Positions 33,960-41,420 of a stretch of 64,000 nucleotides of DNA are shown piece after piece (position 1 is the stretch's first letter; each line of letters starts with the position of its first letter). The position numbers were made by a program, and so were the translations under genes. Below the pieces are notes generated by a model that was not told where the DNA came from, did no database searches, and worked only from the letters and a program-made list of their open reading frames with translations. The stretch comes from PALSA-607 sp963737705 (lineage in GTDB: Bacteria; Actinomycetota; Actinomycetes; Acidothermales; Acidothermaceae). Location of the stretch: the NCBI GenBank assembly GCA_963737705.1, contig CAVTTP010000003.1, forward strand, positions 1 through 64,000, given 5' to 3'.

Positions 33960-34038
33960 ACCTGCCCGTGCCCCCGTATCCGCCAAGTCATGCCTCCAAG
34001 AGTGCACACGTCTGCGCGACAGCCTCACCACCCACGGG

Positions 34039-34044
34039 TAGTTT
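34039..34044 (+). promoter_or_regulatory. -10-like TAGTTT before the LLM flavoprotein gene
   Basis: TAGTTT ends 8 nt before the ATG at 34053, with no clear ribosome-binding site; nearly leaderless. No convincing -35. Confidence 0.35.
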
Positions 34045-34052
34045 GGTTCGTT

Positions 34053-35075
34053 ATGAAGAAGAACATCGGATTCTTGTCGTTCGGCCATTGGACGCCGTCG
34101 CCCCACTCGCAGACTCGCTCGGCCTCCGACGCGTTGCTGCAGTCCATTGAGCTTGCGGTGGCCGCCGAGGAAGTCGGCGCCGACGGGGCGTACTACCGGG
34201 TGCACCATTTCGCCAATCAGTTGGCCTCGCCGTTCCCGCTACTCGCGGCGGTCGGCGCCAGAACTCACCGCATCGAGATCGGCACTGCTGTCATCGACAT
34301 GCGCTACGAGAACCCGTACTACATGGCCGAGGACGCCGGTGCCGCTGACCTCATCGCTGCCGGGCGACTCCAACTCGGGATCAGCCGTGGCTCGCCCGAG
34401 CAGGTCATCGACGGCTTCCGCTACTTCGGCTACGTCCCGGCCGAAGGAACCGATGCGGCCGACATGGCCCGTGAACACACCCGCGTCTTCCTCGACCTCT
34501 TGCGCGGCGAGGGATTCGCCGAGCCGAACCCGCGGCCGATGTTCGCGAACCCTCCGGGCCTGCTTCGCGTCGAGCCACATTCTGAAGGCTTACGTGAGCG
34601 GATCTGGTGGGGCGCCGGTACCCGGAAGACTGCCGAATGGACAGCCGAGCAGGGCATGAACTTGATGAGTTCGACACTTCTCAGCGAAGACACAGGGGTG
34701 CCGTTCCACCAGCTTCAGGCCGAGCAGATCGACATGTTCAGAACTGCCTGGACCAACGCTGGTCACGAGCGCGCGCCGCGCGTCTCCGTGAGCCGCAGCA
34801 TTTTCCCGATCGTCAACGACCTCGACCGCGCGTACTTCGGTCGCGAAGGCAATTCGGAAGACCAAGTTGGCTATCTCGACGGAGGTAAGGCGCGCTTCGG
34901 CAAGACATACGCAGGTCAGCCTGACCGGCTGGTCGAGGAACTCGCCAAGGATGAGGCGATAGCTGCCGCAGACACGCTGCTGCTGACTATCCCGAACCAG
35001 TTAGGCGTCGACTACTGCGCGCATGTCATCGAATCAGTTGTGCGGGATGTCGCGCCGGAGCTGGGTTGGCGCTGA
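34053..35075 (+). CDS. LLM-class flavin/F420-dependent oxidoreductase
   Basis: 340 residues of the bacterial luciferase-like superfamily, a TIM barrel using FMN or F420. Typical parts: IELAVAAEEVGADGAYYRVH, EIGTAVIDMRYENPYYMAED, LQLGISRGSPEQVID and the C-terminal DTLLLTIPNQLG. Actinobacteria have many such enzymes acting on diverse substrates; none can be chosen here. The ATG at 34053 (MKKNIGFLSFGHW) is the natural N-terminus. Divergent from the NAD(P)-binding gene. A weak ACCAGT/ACTGGT hairpin lies right after the stop. Confidence 0.92.
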   Translation: MKKNIGFLSFGHWTPSPHSQTRSASDALLQSIELAVAAEEVGADGAYYRVHHFANQLASPFPLLAAVGARTHRIEIGTAVIDMRYENPYYMAEDAGAADLIAAGRLQLGISRGSPEQVIDGFRYFGYVPAEGTDAADMAREHTRVFLDLLRGEGFAEPNPRPMFANPPGLLRVEPHSEGLRERIWWGAGTRKTAEWTAEQGMNLMSSTLLSEDTGVPFHQLQAEQIDMFRTAWTNAGHERAPRVSVSRSIFPIVNDLDRAYFGREGNSEDQVGYLDGGKARFGKTYAGQPDRLVEELAKDEAIAAADTLLLTIPNQLGVDYCAHVIESVVRDVAPELGWR

Positions 35076-35114
35076 CCAGTAGCTAACTGGTACTCCGCGA
35101 CGGCTGGGAGCAGT

Positions 35115-35167
35115 TCTGCCCAGTGGGCAAGGACCAACGACCATGACCTGCGTCCCCGTTGGGCCTT
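35115..35167 (+). promoter_or_regulatory. Structured leader upstream of the Mg2+-type ATPase gene
   Basis: Two adjacent inverted repeats: TGCCC-AGT-GGGCA (35117-35129) and GGACCAACG / CGTTGGGCC (35131-35139 / 35157-35165, one mismatch). They lie 30-80 nt before the start. Mg2+ transporter genes are often controlled by RNA leaders, so this may be a control element. I do not recognise a known Mg2+ riboswitch. Confidence 0.35.
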
Positions 35168-35197
35168 AGCGTCTGATGTACGAGGCGGAGGGACGTC

Positions 35198-37867
35198 CTG
35201 AGTACAGACACGGAACTGGCGCCACGCGAACTGCCGCCGCGCTCGCTCGGCGCTACGAGCGGGATCACGGTAGCGGCATCCGAGTCGGTCATCGACGTCC
35301 TGCATGAACTCGGCGTCGCGGCGGATGCAGGTTTGTCGAGCGCTGAGGTCGCGCGGCGGCAAGTGCAATATGGCCCAAATTCTGTCTCGTCGCATCGTGC
35401 TCGCCTGCTGCCCGTGCTGTGGCATCAGCTGCGTTCACCGCTTCTGGCGTTATTGCTCATCGCCGCGGTCGCTTCGTACTTCGTCGGTGAGAGAAGCGAT
35501 GCCGTCATCATCGGTGTCATTGTGGGCTTGTCCGTCGGGCTTGGCTTTGTGAACGAGTATCGCGCGGAACGGGCTGCGGAGGCGCTGCACGACCAGATTC
35601 ACCACGAGACCATCGTCATTCGTGACGGGCGACCGGCGTCGGTCGATGTCGGGGCCTTGGTACCGGGCGATCTCGTCCAGCTGCGGCTGGGCTGCATCGT
35701 CCCAGCTGACATCCGACTCATCGATGTCGTGAACCTTGAGTGCGACGAGTCGATTCTCACCGGTGAATCGCTGCCGGTTGAGAAGGGGATCGGCTCGGTG
35801 TCGGCCGGAACGGCTCTCGCCGAGCTCACGGGGTGCGCGCTGATGGGGACAGTCGTACACGCTGGCAGCGCGTCTGGAGTTGTGGTCACGACCGGTGCTC
35901 GCACTGTGTTCGGCAAGATTGCGGCGGGTCTGGGGGCGCACCAACTCGAAACCGAATTTCAGATCGGGCTGCGCAAGTTCTCAATGCTGCTGGTCTACGT
36001 TGCGGGCGCGCTGACGACATCGATATTCGTGATCAACGTCGTGCTGCACAAGCCGATCATCGACGCGGCATTGTTCTCCTTGGCGATTGCGGTAGGCATT
36101 ACCCCGCAGCTCTTGCCGGCGGTGGTGTCGACCAGCCTGGCAGCCGGATCGCGACGGATGAGCCACCGCAAGGTGCTGGTGAAACGCTTGGTGTGTATCG
36201 AGGATCTCGGCAATGTCGACGTGTTGTTCACAGACAAGACGGGCACGTTGACGCTTGGCCGCATCGACTACATGCGAGCTGTACCTGCGGTAAGTGGGGG
36301 CAGTGCCGACGAGGTACTGCGGTGGGGGCTGCTGTCGACCGAGACAACCGGTCCCGACGGACCCGCGGTCGGCGGCAACCCGCTCGACTCCGCGCTGTGG
36401 GAGTCTCCCGCCGCAGCACCCGAGCGGGCGGCACTCGCCGGTTACACACGCGTCGGACTGCTGCCCTTCGATCATGAGCGGCGCATGGTCTCGGCGATCG
36501 TTCGGGACGCTGACGGTCGGTTCACGCTCGTCACCAAAGGCGCGCCAGAGAGCGTCTTCGACCGTTGTGTTGATGTTCCCGAGTCGGCCCGTGACGCGCT
36601 GGCGGCCGAATTCGCTGCTGGTAACCGGGTGGTTGCGGTCGCGTCCCGCGTGGTGGCGCAACCCGCGCAACCGACGCCGGACGACGAGTGCGGGTTGTCT
36701 CTCGTCGGGTTACTGGTTTTCCTCGACCCACCCAAAGACGGTGCGGCCGACGCGTTACGTCGACTTGCGAATCTCGGCATTGCGGTGAAAGTCGTGACAG
36801 GCGACAACGCAGCGGTTGCGGTGAAGGTGTGTCACGATCTCGGGCTCGATGAGGGTGAAGCTCTCACGGGCGCCGACCTCGACGCGTTGGACGACGATGG
36901 GTTGGCCGCTGTGATTGGCCGCACCACCGTGTTCGCGCGCGTCAGTCCAGAAGACAAGGCACGTATTGTGCGCGTTCAGCGAAGCACAGGCGGAGCGGTC
37001 GCGTTCCTCGGGGATGGCGTAAACGACGCTCTCGCACTCCATGCCGCCGACGTCGGTATTTCGGTCGAGTCGGCGACCGACGTCGCCAAGGACGCCGCCG
37101 ACGTGATCCTGCTCGAGAAGGACCTCAACGTGCTTGCCGACGGAGTAGCGGAGGGACGTCGGATCTTCGCCAACACGATCAAGTACGTGCTGATGGGAAC
37201 GTCGAGCAACTTCGGGAACATGTTCTCCGCAGCAGGTGCGTCCTTGTTCTTGAAGTTTCTTCCGATGTTGCCGTCGCAGATCCTGCTCAACAACATGCTG
37301 TACGACAGCAGCCAACTGGCGATTCCAACGGACAACGTCGACGAGGAGCAGTTGCGGCGTCCGTCGCATTGGGACATCGGGTTCATCCGCCGCTTCATGA
37401 TCTTCTTCGGGCCGTTGAGTTCGGTGTTCGACTTCATCACTTTTGGCGTCATGCTGTGGGTCTTCCATTCCGGACCCGCGCAGTTCCGCTCGGGGTGGTT
37501 CGTGGAGTCGCTCGCGACGCAGACGCTCGTCATATTCGCGATCCGCACGCGCCGAATTCCTTTCTTCCGAAGTCATCCGAGCCTGCCGCTGACGCTCTCC
37601 GCATTGGCAGTCGTGGTGGTGGGTGCCGTGCTTCCCGCGACGCCGCTGGCGCATACCTTGGGATTCCAGCCGCTTCCGGGCGGCTTCTTCGCCGCATTGG
37701 CGGGCATGGTTGTCTGCTATCTCGGGCTGATCGAGGTCGGCAAGCGATTCTTCTACCGAGCGGCCGCAGCCTCGCCGGTGTCGAGACGCCGCTACACCCG
37801 CCGGCGGCATCTGCGCCGCCGCGCCGCGTACTTCAGCACTAACGCGAAACAAGCGGCCAACGGCTGA
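35198..37867 (+). CDS. Magnesium-type P-ATPase (MgtA/MgtB-like)
   Basis: 889 residues if the CTG at 35198 is the start. Order: cation-ATPase N-terminal domain (about 20-90), actuator domain with TGES (188-191), phosphorylation motif DKTGTLT (Asp346), nucleotide domain with KGAPESVF, hinge GDGVNDALAL, and a C-terminal membrane domain with NNMLYDSSQ, the motif that marks Mg2+ importers of class PIIIB. It would import Mg2+ at the membrane. The only ATG/GTG/TTG start in frame (TTG 35333) would cut the N-terminal domain; the CTG lies 5 nt after GGAGGGA-type sequence (GGCGGAGGGACGTC), so a CTG start fits best. The Arg-rich C-terminus is unusual. Confidence 0.9.
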   Translation: MSTDTELAPRELPPRSLGATSGITVAASESVIDVLHELGVAADAGLSSAEVARRQVQYGPNSVSSHRARLLPVLWHQLRSPLLALLLIAAVASYFVGERSDAVIIGVIVGLSVGLGFVNEYRAERAAEALHDQIHHETIVIRDGRPASVDVGALVPGDLVQLRLGCIVPADIRLIDVVNLECDESILTGESLPVEKGIGSVSAGTALAELTGCALMGTVVHAGSASGVVVTTGARTVFGKIAAGLGAHQLETEFQIGLRKFSMLLVYVAGALTTSIFVINVVLHKPIIDAALFSLAIAVGITPQLLPAVVSTSLAAGSRRMSHRKVLVKRLVCIEDLGNVDVLFTDKTGTLTLGRIDYMRAVPAVSGGSADEVLRWGLLSTETTGPDGPAVGGNPLDSALWESPAAAPERAALAGYTRVGLLPFDHERRMVSAIVRDADGRFTLVTKGAPESVFDRCVDVPESARDALAAEFAAGNRVVAVASRVVAQPAQPTPDDECGLSLVGLLVFLDPPKDGAADALRRLANLGIAVKVVTGDNAAVAVKVCHDLGLDEGEALTGADLDALDDDGLAAVIGRTTVFARVSPEDKARIVRVQRSTGGAVAFLGDGVNDALALHAADVGISVESATDVAKDAADVILLEKDLNVLADGVAEGRRIFANTIKYVLMGTSSNFGNMFSAAGASLFLKFLPMLPSQILLNNMLYDSSQLAIPTDNVDEEQLRRPSHWDIGFIRRFMIFFGPLSSVFDFITFGVMLWVFHSGPAQFRSGWFVESLATQTLVIFAIRTRRIPFFRSHPSLPLTLSALAVVVVGAVLPATPLAHTLGFQPLPGGFFAALAGMVVCYLGLIEVGKRFFYRAAAASPVSRRRYTRRRHLRRRAAYFSTNAKQAANG

Positions 37868-37889
37868 CGAAGGAGTCTCGACGGGTGGC

Positions 37890-38303
37890 ATGATTTTCGG
37901 CATGGGCGAATTCGATGTCGTCGTCGGCGCAGGGTCGCTCCGAAGCGCCGCACCTGATGCCGTGCAATTTCCGCACCGGTGGACGCCGGAAGGCGTCACG
38001 GTGGAGTCCGCGTTCACCGGCGCGCATCTCCTGCACCTTGCGACTGCCGGCTGCGTGCTCAACGACGTCTATCGCGAGGCCGCGCAACTCGGCGTCCCGA
38101 TCGACGGCGTGCGCGTGACCGCCTCAGGCGGATTCGACACGGCTACGTGGCAGTCGACTGGCATCGAATACGTCGTCGACCTCGATAGCCCGGCGTCTCG
38201 AGCCGAGTTGGACGCTGTACTCGCCGCAGCCGACTCGACCGCGGAGATCCCGAAGTCGATCCGCGCAGGTGCTGCGGTGCAACGCGTGGGGGCGCAGGTC
38301 TAG
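37890..38303 (+). CDS. OsmC-family protein
   Basis: 137 residues. The segment FTGAHLLHLATAGCVLNDVY has the conserved OsmC/Ohr helix with its redox Cys (AGCVLND); the second Cys of the peroxidase pair is not seen, so it may be an OsmC-like protein with one Cys rather than a full hydroperoxide reductase. Start uncertain between ATG 37890 and ATG 37902; AAGGAG is about 14 nt before the first. Follows the ATPase gene by 22 nt on the same strand. The stop codon overlaps that of the convergent DsbA-like gene. Confidence 0.82.
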   Translation: MIFGMGEFDVVVGAGSLRSAAPDAVQFPHRWTPEGVTVESAFTGAHLLHLATAGCVLNDVYREAAQLGVPIDGVRVTASGGFDTATWQSTGIEYVVDLDSPASRAELDAVLAAADSTAEIPKSIRAGAAVQRVGAQV

Positions 38304-38905
38304 CGCGGCAGCGAGGTGTGCTTGAACTCGTTGAGGTCGGTCCAGCCGACGAGGTCGACAGACCGCTCGATCGTCGAGATGGACGTCGCGGGGTCTGCGC
38401 CATCAGTCGCCCGATGCATGAACCGGATGAAGACGGCCTGATCATCGACGATGAACGTCGGCACGCCCCACACATCGTGTGACTCGGCGAAACCCTCGTG
38501 CTCAGCGCGGACGACCGCCAGGGCAGAGCCGTCGTCGATCCGAGCGAACACCTGGTCGACGGGCACGTCGTGGCGCTTGAGAACGTCTCGGACGACGTCC
38601 GCGTCTTCGAGGTGCAGCGCGTCATCGTGGCGGGCGGCGAACAACGCACGATGGACGGCGGGGAAGAGTTCAGGGAACTCGTCGCGAACGACCACACCGG
38701 CCTGCAGCGCGATGATGCCGGTGTCTTGCTCGGGCTTCTCCCAGACGCTGGGGGCGCCTTCGGCGACATGAACCTGGCCGAGTGAGAAGGCGAGGAATCG
38801 GACATCCCAGTCGGCCCCGGCGGCGAGGCCGGTGAGTATGTGCTCATGTGCATTCCGGGCGAAGGGGCAGCGGTAATCCCAGGTCACAGCGAATGTTTGC
38901 GTCAT
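38300..38905 (-). CDS. DsbA-family protein (FrnE-like)
   Basis: 201 residues with a thioredoxin fold and a long helical insertion. The active-site region near the N-terminus is TWDYRCPFARNAHEH, giving CPFA where disulfide oxidoreductases have CxxC, so it lacks the second Cys and may act as an isomerase, a glutathione/mycothiol-type transferase, or not at all. The cis-Pro loop is seen as GVPTFIVDD. No signal peptide, so cytosolic. Convergent with the OsmC gene, with overlapping stop codons. Confidence 0.88.
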   Translation of the reverse strand: MTQTFAVTWDYRCPFARNAHEHILTGLAAGADWDVRFLAFSLGQVHVAEGAPSVWEKPEQDTGIIALQAGVVVRDEFPELFPAVHRALFAARHDDALHLEDADVVRDVLKRHDVPVDQVFARIDDGSALAVVRAEHEGFAESHDVWGVPTFIVDDQAVFIRFMHRATDGADPATSISTIERSVDLVGWTDLNEFKHTSLPR

Positions 38906-38963
38906 AACGTTGGCAACCGCACGGCCGCCGCGCTGTATTCCCGATCAGCCCGCTATGGAATGA

Positions 38964-39131
38964 TCATCTTCGCGCGTGCGAGGGCAAGATCACGATCAGC
39001 AGGGTCGCGATCGGACCGAGCAAGATCGACAGCAAGAACCACACGAGCCCGCTGCGCCCCTTGCCCTGCGCGAGCCCTGCGTTGATCAGCGTCAGCGTGC
39101 TCCAACCGACGACGTATCCATGCCACCACAT
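38964..39131 (-). CDS. Small membrane protein of 55 residues
   Basis: Short gene that is easy to miss: MWWHGYVVGWSTLTLINAGL, then AQGKGRSGLVWFLLSILLG, and a hydrophobic C-terminal helix ending ILPSHARR. Two membrane segments joined by a short basic loop (GKGRSG). ATG at 39131 has TAGGCT 6 nt upstream and no ribosome-binding site. That -10 overlaps the stop codon of the upstream Rsm22 gene. Similar tiny two-helix proteins are widespread in actinobacteria, with unknown function. 58 nt before the DsbA-like gene on the same strand. Confidence 0.8.
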   Translation of the reverse strand: MWWHGYVVGWSTLTLINAGLAQGKGRSGLVWFLLSILLGPIATLLIVILPSHARR

Positions 39132-39137
39132 GTGGGC

Positions 39138-39143
39138 AGCCTA
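39138..39143 (-). promoter_or_regulatory. -10 element TAGGCT embedded in the Rsm22 stop codon
   Basis: Minus strand TAGGCT, whose TAG is the stop codon of the Rsm22-like gene, followed by 6 nt and the ATG at 39131. Same hexamer and spacing as the promoter of the Rsm22-like gene itself. Confidence 0.5.
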
Positions 39144-40151
39144 ACCGCGACGAGTCACCGCAGCGCTACTGCGCTCGCCCAGCAGTGGTGGCCACGGGTC
39201 GCCCCACCGCACATTCCTCGCCGCCCTGTAGAGCTCCTGGCTCTTGCCGATCCGCTCGTCCGCGGCTGCTCCCGATGACGTGCACAGCTCGAGAGAGACG
39301 AGTCCCTTGCGCAGTTGCGGGTGCCGCAGGATCCGCGCGGCGGGCCGGTGCGCCGGCTCGCGAGTCGCCGCGACGTAGGAGAACTTCTCGTCTTCATACG
39401 ACAGTTCGCCGGCCTTCACCGACCGATGCAAACGTGACCGGTCGAGTCGCTCAGCAAAATGACACCAGTCGCCGCGTTCGAGCATCGGACAGGTGAGCTC
39501 GTGCGGACACGGCGCGACGACGGTGAACCCTGCGTCGATGAGTGCGGTGCGCGCTCGGATGATCCGCGCGAACCCTGCGGGCGTCCCTGGTTCGATCACA
39601 ACGACCGTCGGTGCCGACGCCATCAGCAGGCCAACAAGCACTGCCTGCTGCTGCTCCGTGAGTTCGCCCAATATGTAAGCAGCCGTCGCGACGTCGGCAT
39701 GGCCGGCGTCCGCATCGATGGTCGAAAGGCGCCACTGTCGCCACGCAGCACCCTGCAACAAAGCGGATGAGGAACTGCGCATGAGGCGTGCACCGAGCGC
39801 GATCGCAGCAGCAGATTGCTCGAGCAACGTGACATCGCCAAGAGTCGGCCACACATCAGCGGCTGCCCAAGCAACTGCACCTGTTCCGGCGCCGAAGTCA
39901 ACAAGGGTGCGCGGTTCAAAATCCGCGATGCCCAACTGCAGCTGCTGCAGTGCAGCCCGAACAACGGCGTAGGTCGCGGGCATTCGATAGGCGGCGTAGG
40001 CCAGCACATCGTCGGCACTTGCGAGGATCGGGGTGACCGGCGTTGCGCCCGACCGGTAGCTGCCGATGAGGCGTTCGACGCGGGCAGTAAGCGACGCTGC
40101 CGTCGTCCCCGCTAGTGCATCGTCGATGCAGTCGCGAAGGCTCGAAGGCAT
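39141..40151 (-). CDS. Rsm22-family methyltransferase-like protein
   Basis: 336 residues. The SAM-binding motif TLVDFGAGTGAVAWAA (about 82-97) is clear. The C-terminal half has the Rsm22 (PF09243) cysteine pattern: APCPHELTCPMLERGDWCHF, known in the mitochondrial relatives as a 4Fe-4S site. The family is linked to assembly of the small ribosomal subunit. The start ATG at 40151 has TAGGCT 6 nt upstream and no ribosome-binding site. Divergent from the Gfo/Idh gene. Its stop codon doubles as part of the next promoter. Confidence 0.9.
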   Translation of the reverse strand: MPSSLRDCIDDALAGTTAASLTARVERLIGSYRSGATPVTPILASADDVLAYAAYRMPATYAVVRAALQQLQLGIADFEPRTLVDFGAGTGAVAWAAADVWPTLGDVTLLEQSAAAIALGARLMRSSSSALLQGAAWRQWRLSTIDADAGHADVATAAYILGELTEQQQAVLVGLLMASAPTVVVIEPGTPAGFARIIRARTALIDAGFTVVAPCPHELTCPMLERGDWCHFAERLDRSRLHRSVKAGELSYEDEKFSYVAATREPAHRPAARILRHPQLRKGLVSLELCTSSGAAADERIGKSQELYRAARNVRWGDPWPPLLGERSSAAVTRRG

Positions 40152-40157
40152 GGCCCG

Positions 40158-40163
40158 AGCCTA
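40158..40163 (-). promoter_or_regulatory. -10 element TAGGCT of the Rsm22-like gene (leaderless)
   Basis: TAGGCT on the minus strand, 6 nt before the ATG at 40151; no Shine-Dalgarno between. No -35 of good quality. Confidence 0.5.
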
Positions 40164-40210
40164 TTGCTATCGTTCGCAAACACACCCGGTGCAATGAAGA
40201 GGAGAGACCT

Positions 40211-41206
40211 GTGGCGATCGCAGCTGACCAGCCGATTCGGTGGGGAATCATCGGGACCGGCGGTATCGCGGCCACCTTCGCCGGTGACCTGAAGTTGCTG
40301 CCGGACGCCGAGGTGGTTGCGGTCGGGTCGCGGAGCCAGGAGTCGGCCGACGCGTTCGGCGACCGGTTCGCGATCCCGAAGCGGCACGCTACTTACGAGG
40401 CACTTGCCGAGGATCCCGATATCGACGCGGTGTACGTGGCGACTCCGCACCCGTGGCATCGGGACGGCGGGATGCTGGGCATCAACGCCGGCAAAGCGGT
40501 ACTGATCGAGAAGCCGTTCACCATCAACGCCGGTGAGGCGCGCGAGCTTATCGACGCTGCGCAGGCCCGCGGCACATTCCTCATGGAAGCGATGTGGACG
40601 AGGTTCTTGCCGCACGTCGTGCGCATTCGCGAGCTGATCACCGAGGGTCGGCTCGGGGACATCCGCTCGGTGATCGCCGATCACGGTCAGTGGTTCGTCG
40701 AGGACCCTGACTTCCGGCTGTTCGCACCGGTCCTCGGCGGTGGCGCGCTGCTCGACCTCGGCATCTACCCGATCTCGTTCGCATCGATGATTTTCGGCAA
40801 GCCGCGCACGATCACGGCTGTCAGCGACCCCGCCTTCACCGGTGTCGACGCGCAGACCACCGTCGTGTTGCAGTACGAAGGCGGTCGGCAGTCGGTGGCG
40901 TTCACGACCCTGGAGACGCTTAGCGCGAACCAGGCGGCGATCAACGGAACAGACGCACGCATCGAGGTCGACGGCGTCTTCTACGCACCGACCTCGTTCC
41001 GCCTCATCACCCGCGAGCGCGAGGTCGAACACTTCAACATCGAGCACGAAGGCCACGGCTTGCGTCACCAAGCAGCAGAGGTTGGCCGTTGCTTGCGAGC
41101 CGGGCTCACCGAAAGCCCGATCCTGCCGCTGGCCGAGACGCTGTCGATCATGGAGACGATGGATGAGGTTCGTCGTCAGATTGGTCTGCGCTATCCGTCG
41201 GAGTAG
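40211..41206 (+). CDS. Gfo/Idh/MocA-family oxidoreductase
   Basis: 331 residues. Rossmann domain with GIIGTGGIAATFAGD (about 10-25), then VYVATPHPWHRD and the family's EKPFTINAGEA motif containing the catalytic Lys; C-terminal alpha/beta substrate domain with GGGALLDLGIYP. Uses NAD(P) to oxidise or reduce sugars or related polyols. GTG start at 40211 behind GAGGAGAGA. It is the only sugar-type dehydrogenase in the window but is 16 kb from the fucose-type operon, so a link is only speculation. Its 3' end overlaps the next, convergent gene by 59 bp. Confidence 0.93.
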   Translation: MAIAADQPIRWGIIGTGGIAATFAGDLKLLPDAEVVAVGSRSQESADAFGDRFAIPKRHATYEALAEDPDIDAVYVATPHPWHRDGGMLGINAGKAVLIEKPFTINAGEARELIDAAQARGTFLMEAMWTRFLPHVVRIRELITEGRLGDIRSVIADHGQWFVEDPDFRLFAPVLGGGALLDLGIYPISFASMIFGKPRTITAVSDPAFTGVDAQTTVVLQYEGGRQSVAFTTLETLSANQAAINGTDARIEVDGVFYAPTSFRLITREREVEHFNIEHEGHGLRHQAAEVGRCLRAGLTESPILPLAETLSIMETMDEVRRQIGLRYPSE

Positions 41207-41420
41207 CTGCCATCGAAGTAGCCGCCGCATCTGACATCCGATGGGCCCGCACGAGGGTGCCCGCGAGCCCGGCGATACCGAGTCCGATGAGCAGCATGGG
41301 CACAACCCAACGCAACTCGAGGCTTCGGTGGGTGACCTCACCGCCGAGGTAAGCCACCGCGATGGCGCAGAAGGTCACGCCGGCGATCAGCGACGTCCAG
41401 TCAGGCTCGTGGCGCTTCAT
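41148..41420 (-). CDS. Small membrane protein (90 residues) downstream of the PspC gene
   Basis: MKRHEPDWTSLIAGVTFCAI and a second helix in WVVPMLLIGLGIAGLAGTLV give two membrane segments; the tail is polar. Its start overlaps the stop of the PspC gene by 4 bp, so it belongs to the same operon and may act with it. No family name can be given. The last 59 bp overlap the convergent oxidoreductase gene. Confidence 0.8.
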   Translation of the reverse strand: MKRHEPDWTSLIAGVTFCAIAVAYLGGEVTHRSLELRWVVPMLLIGLGIAGLAGTLVRAHRMSDAAATSMAATPTDSADQSDDEPHPSSP

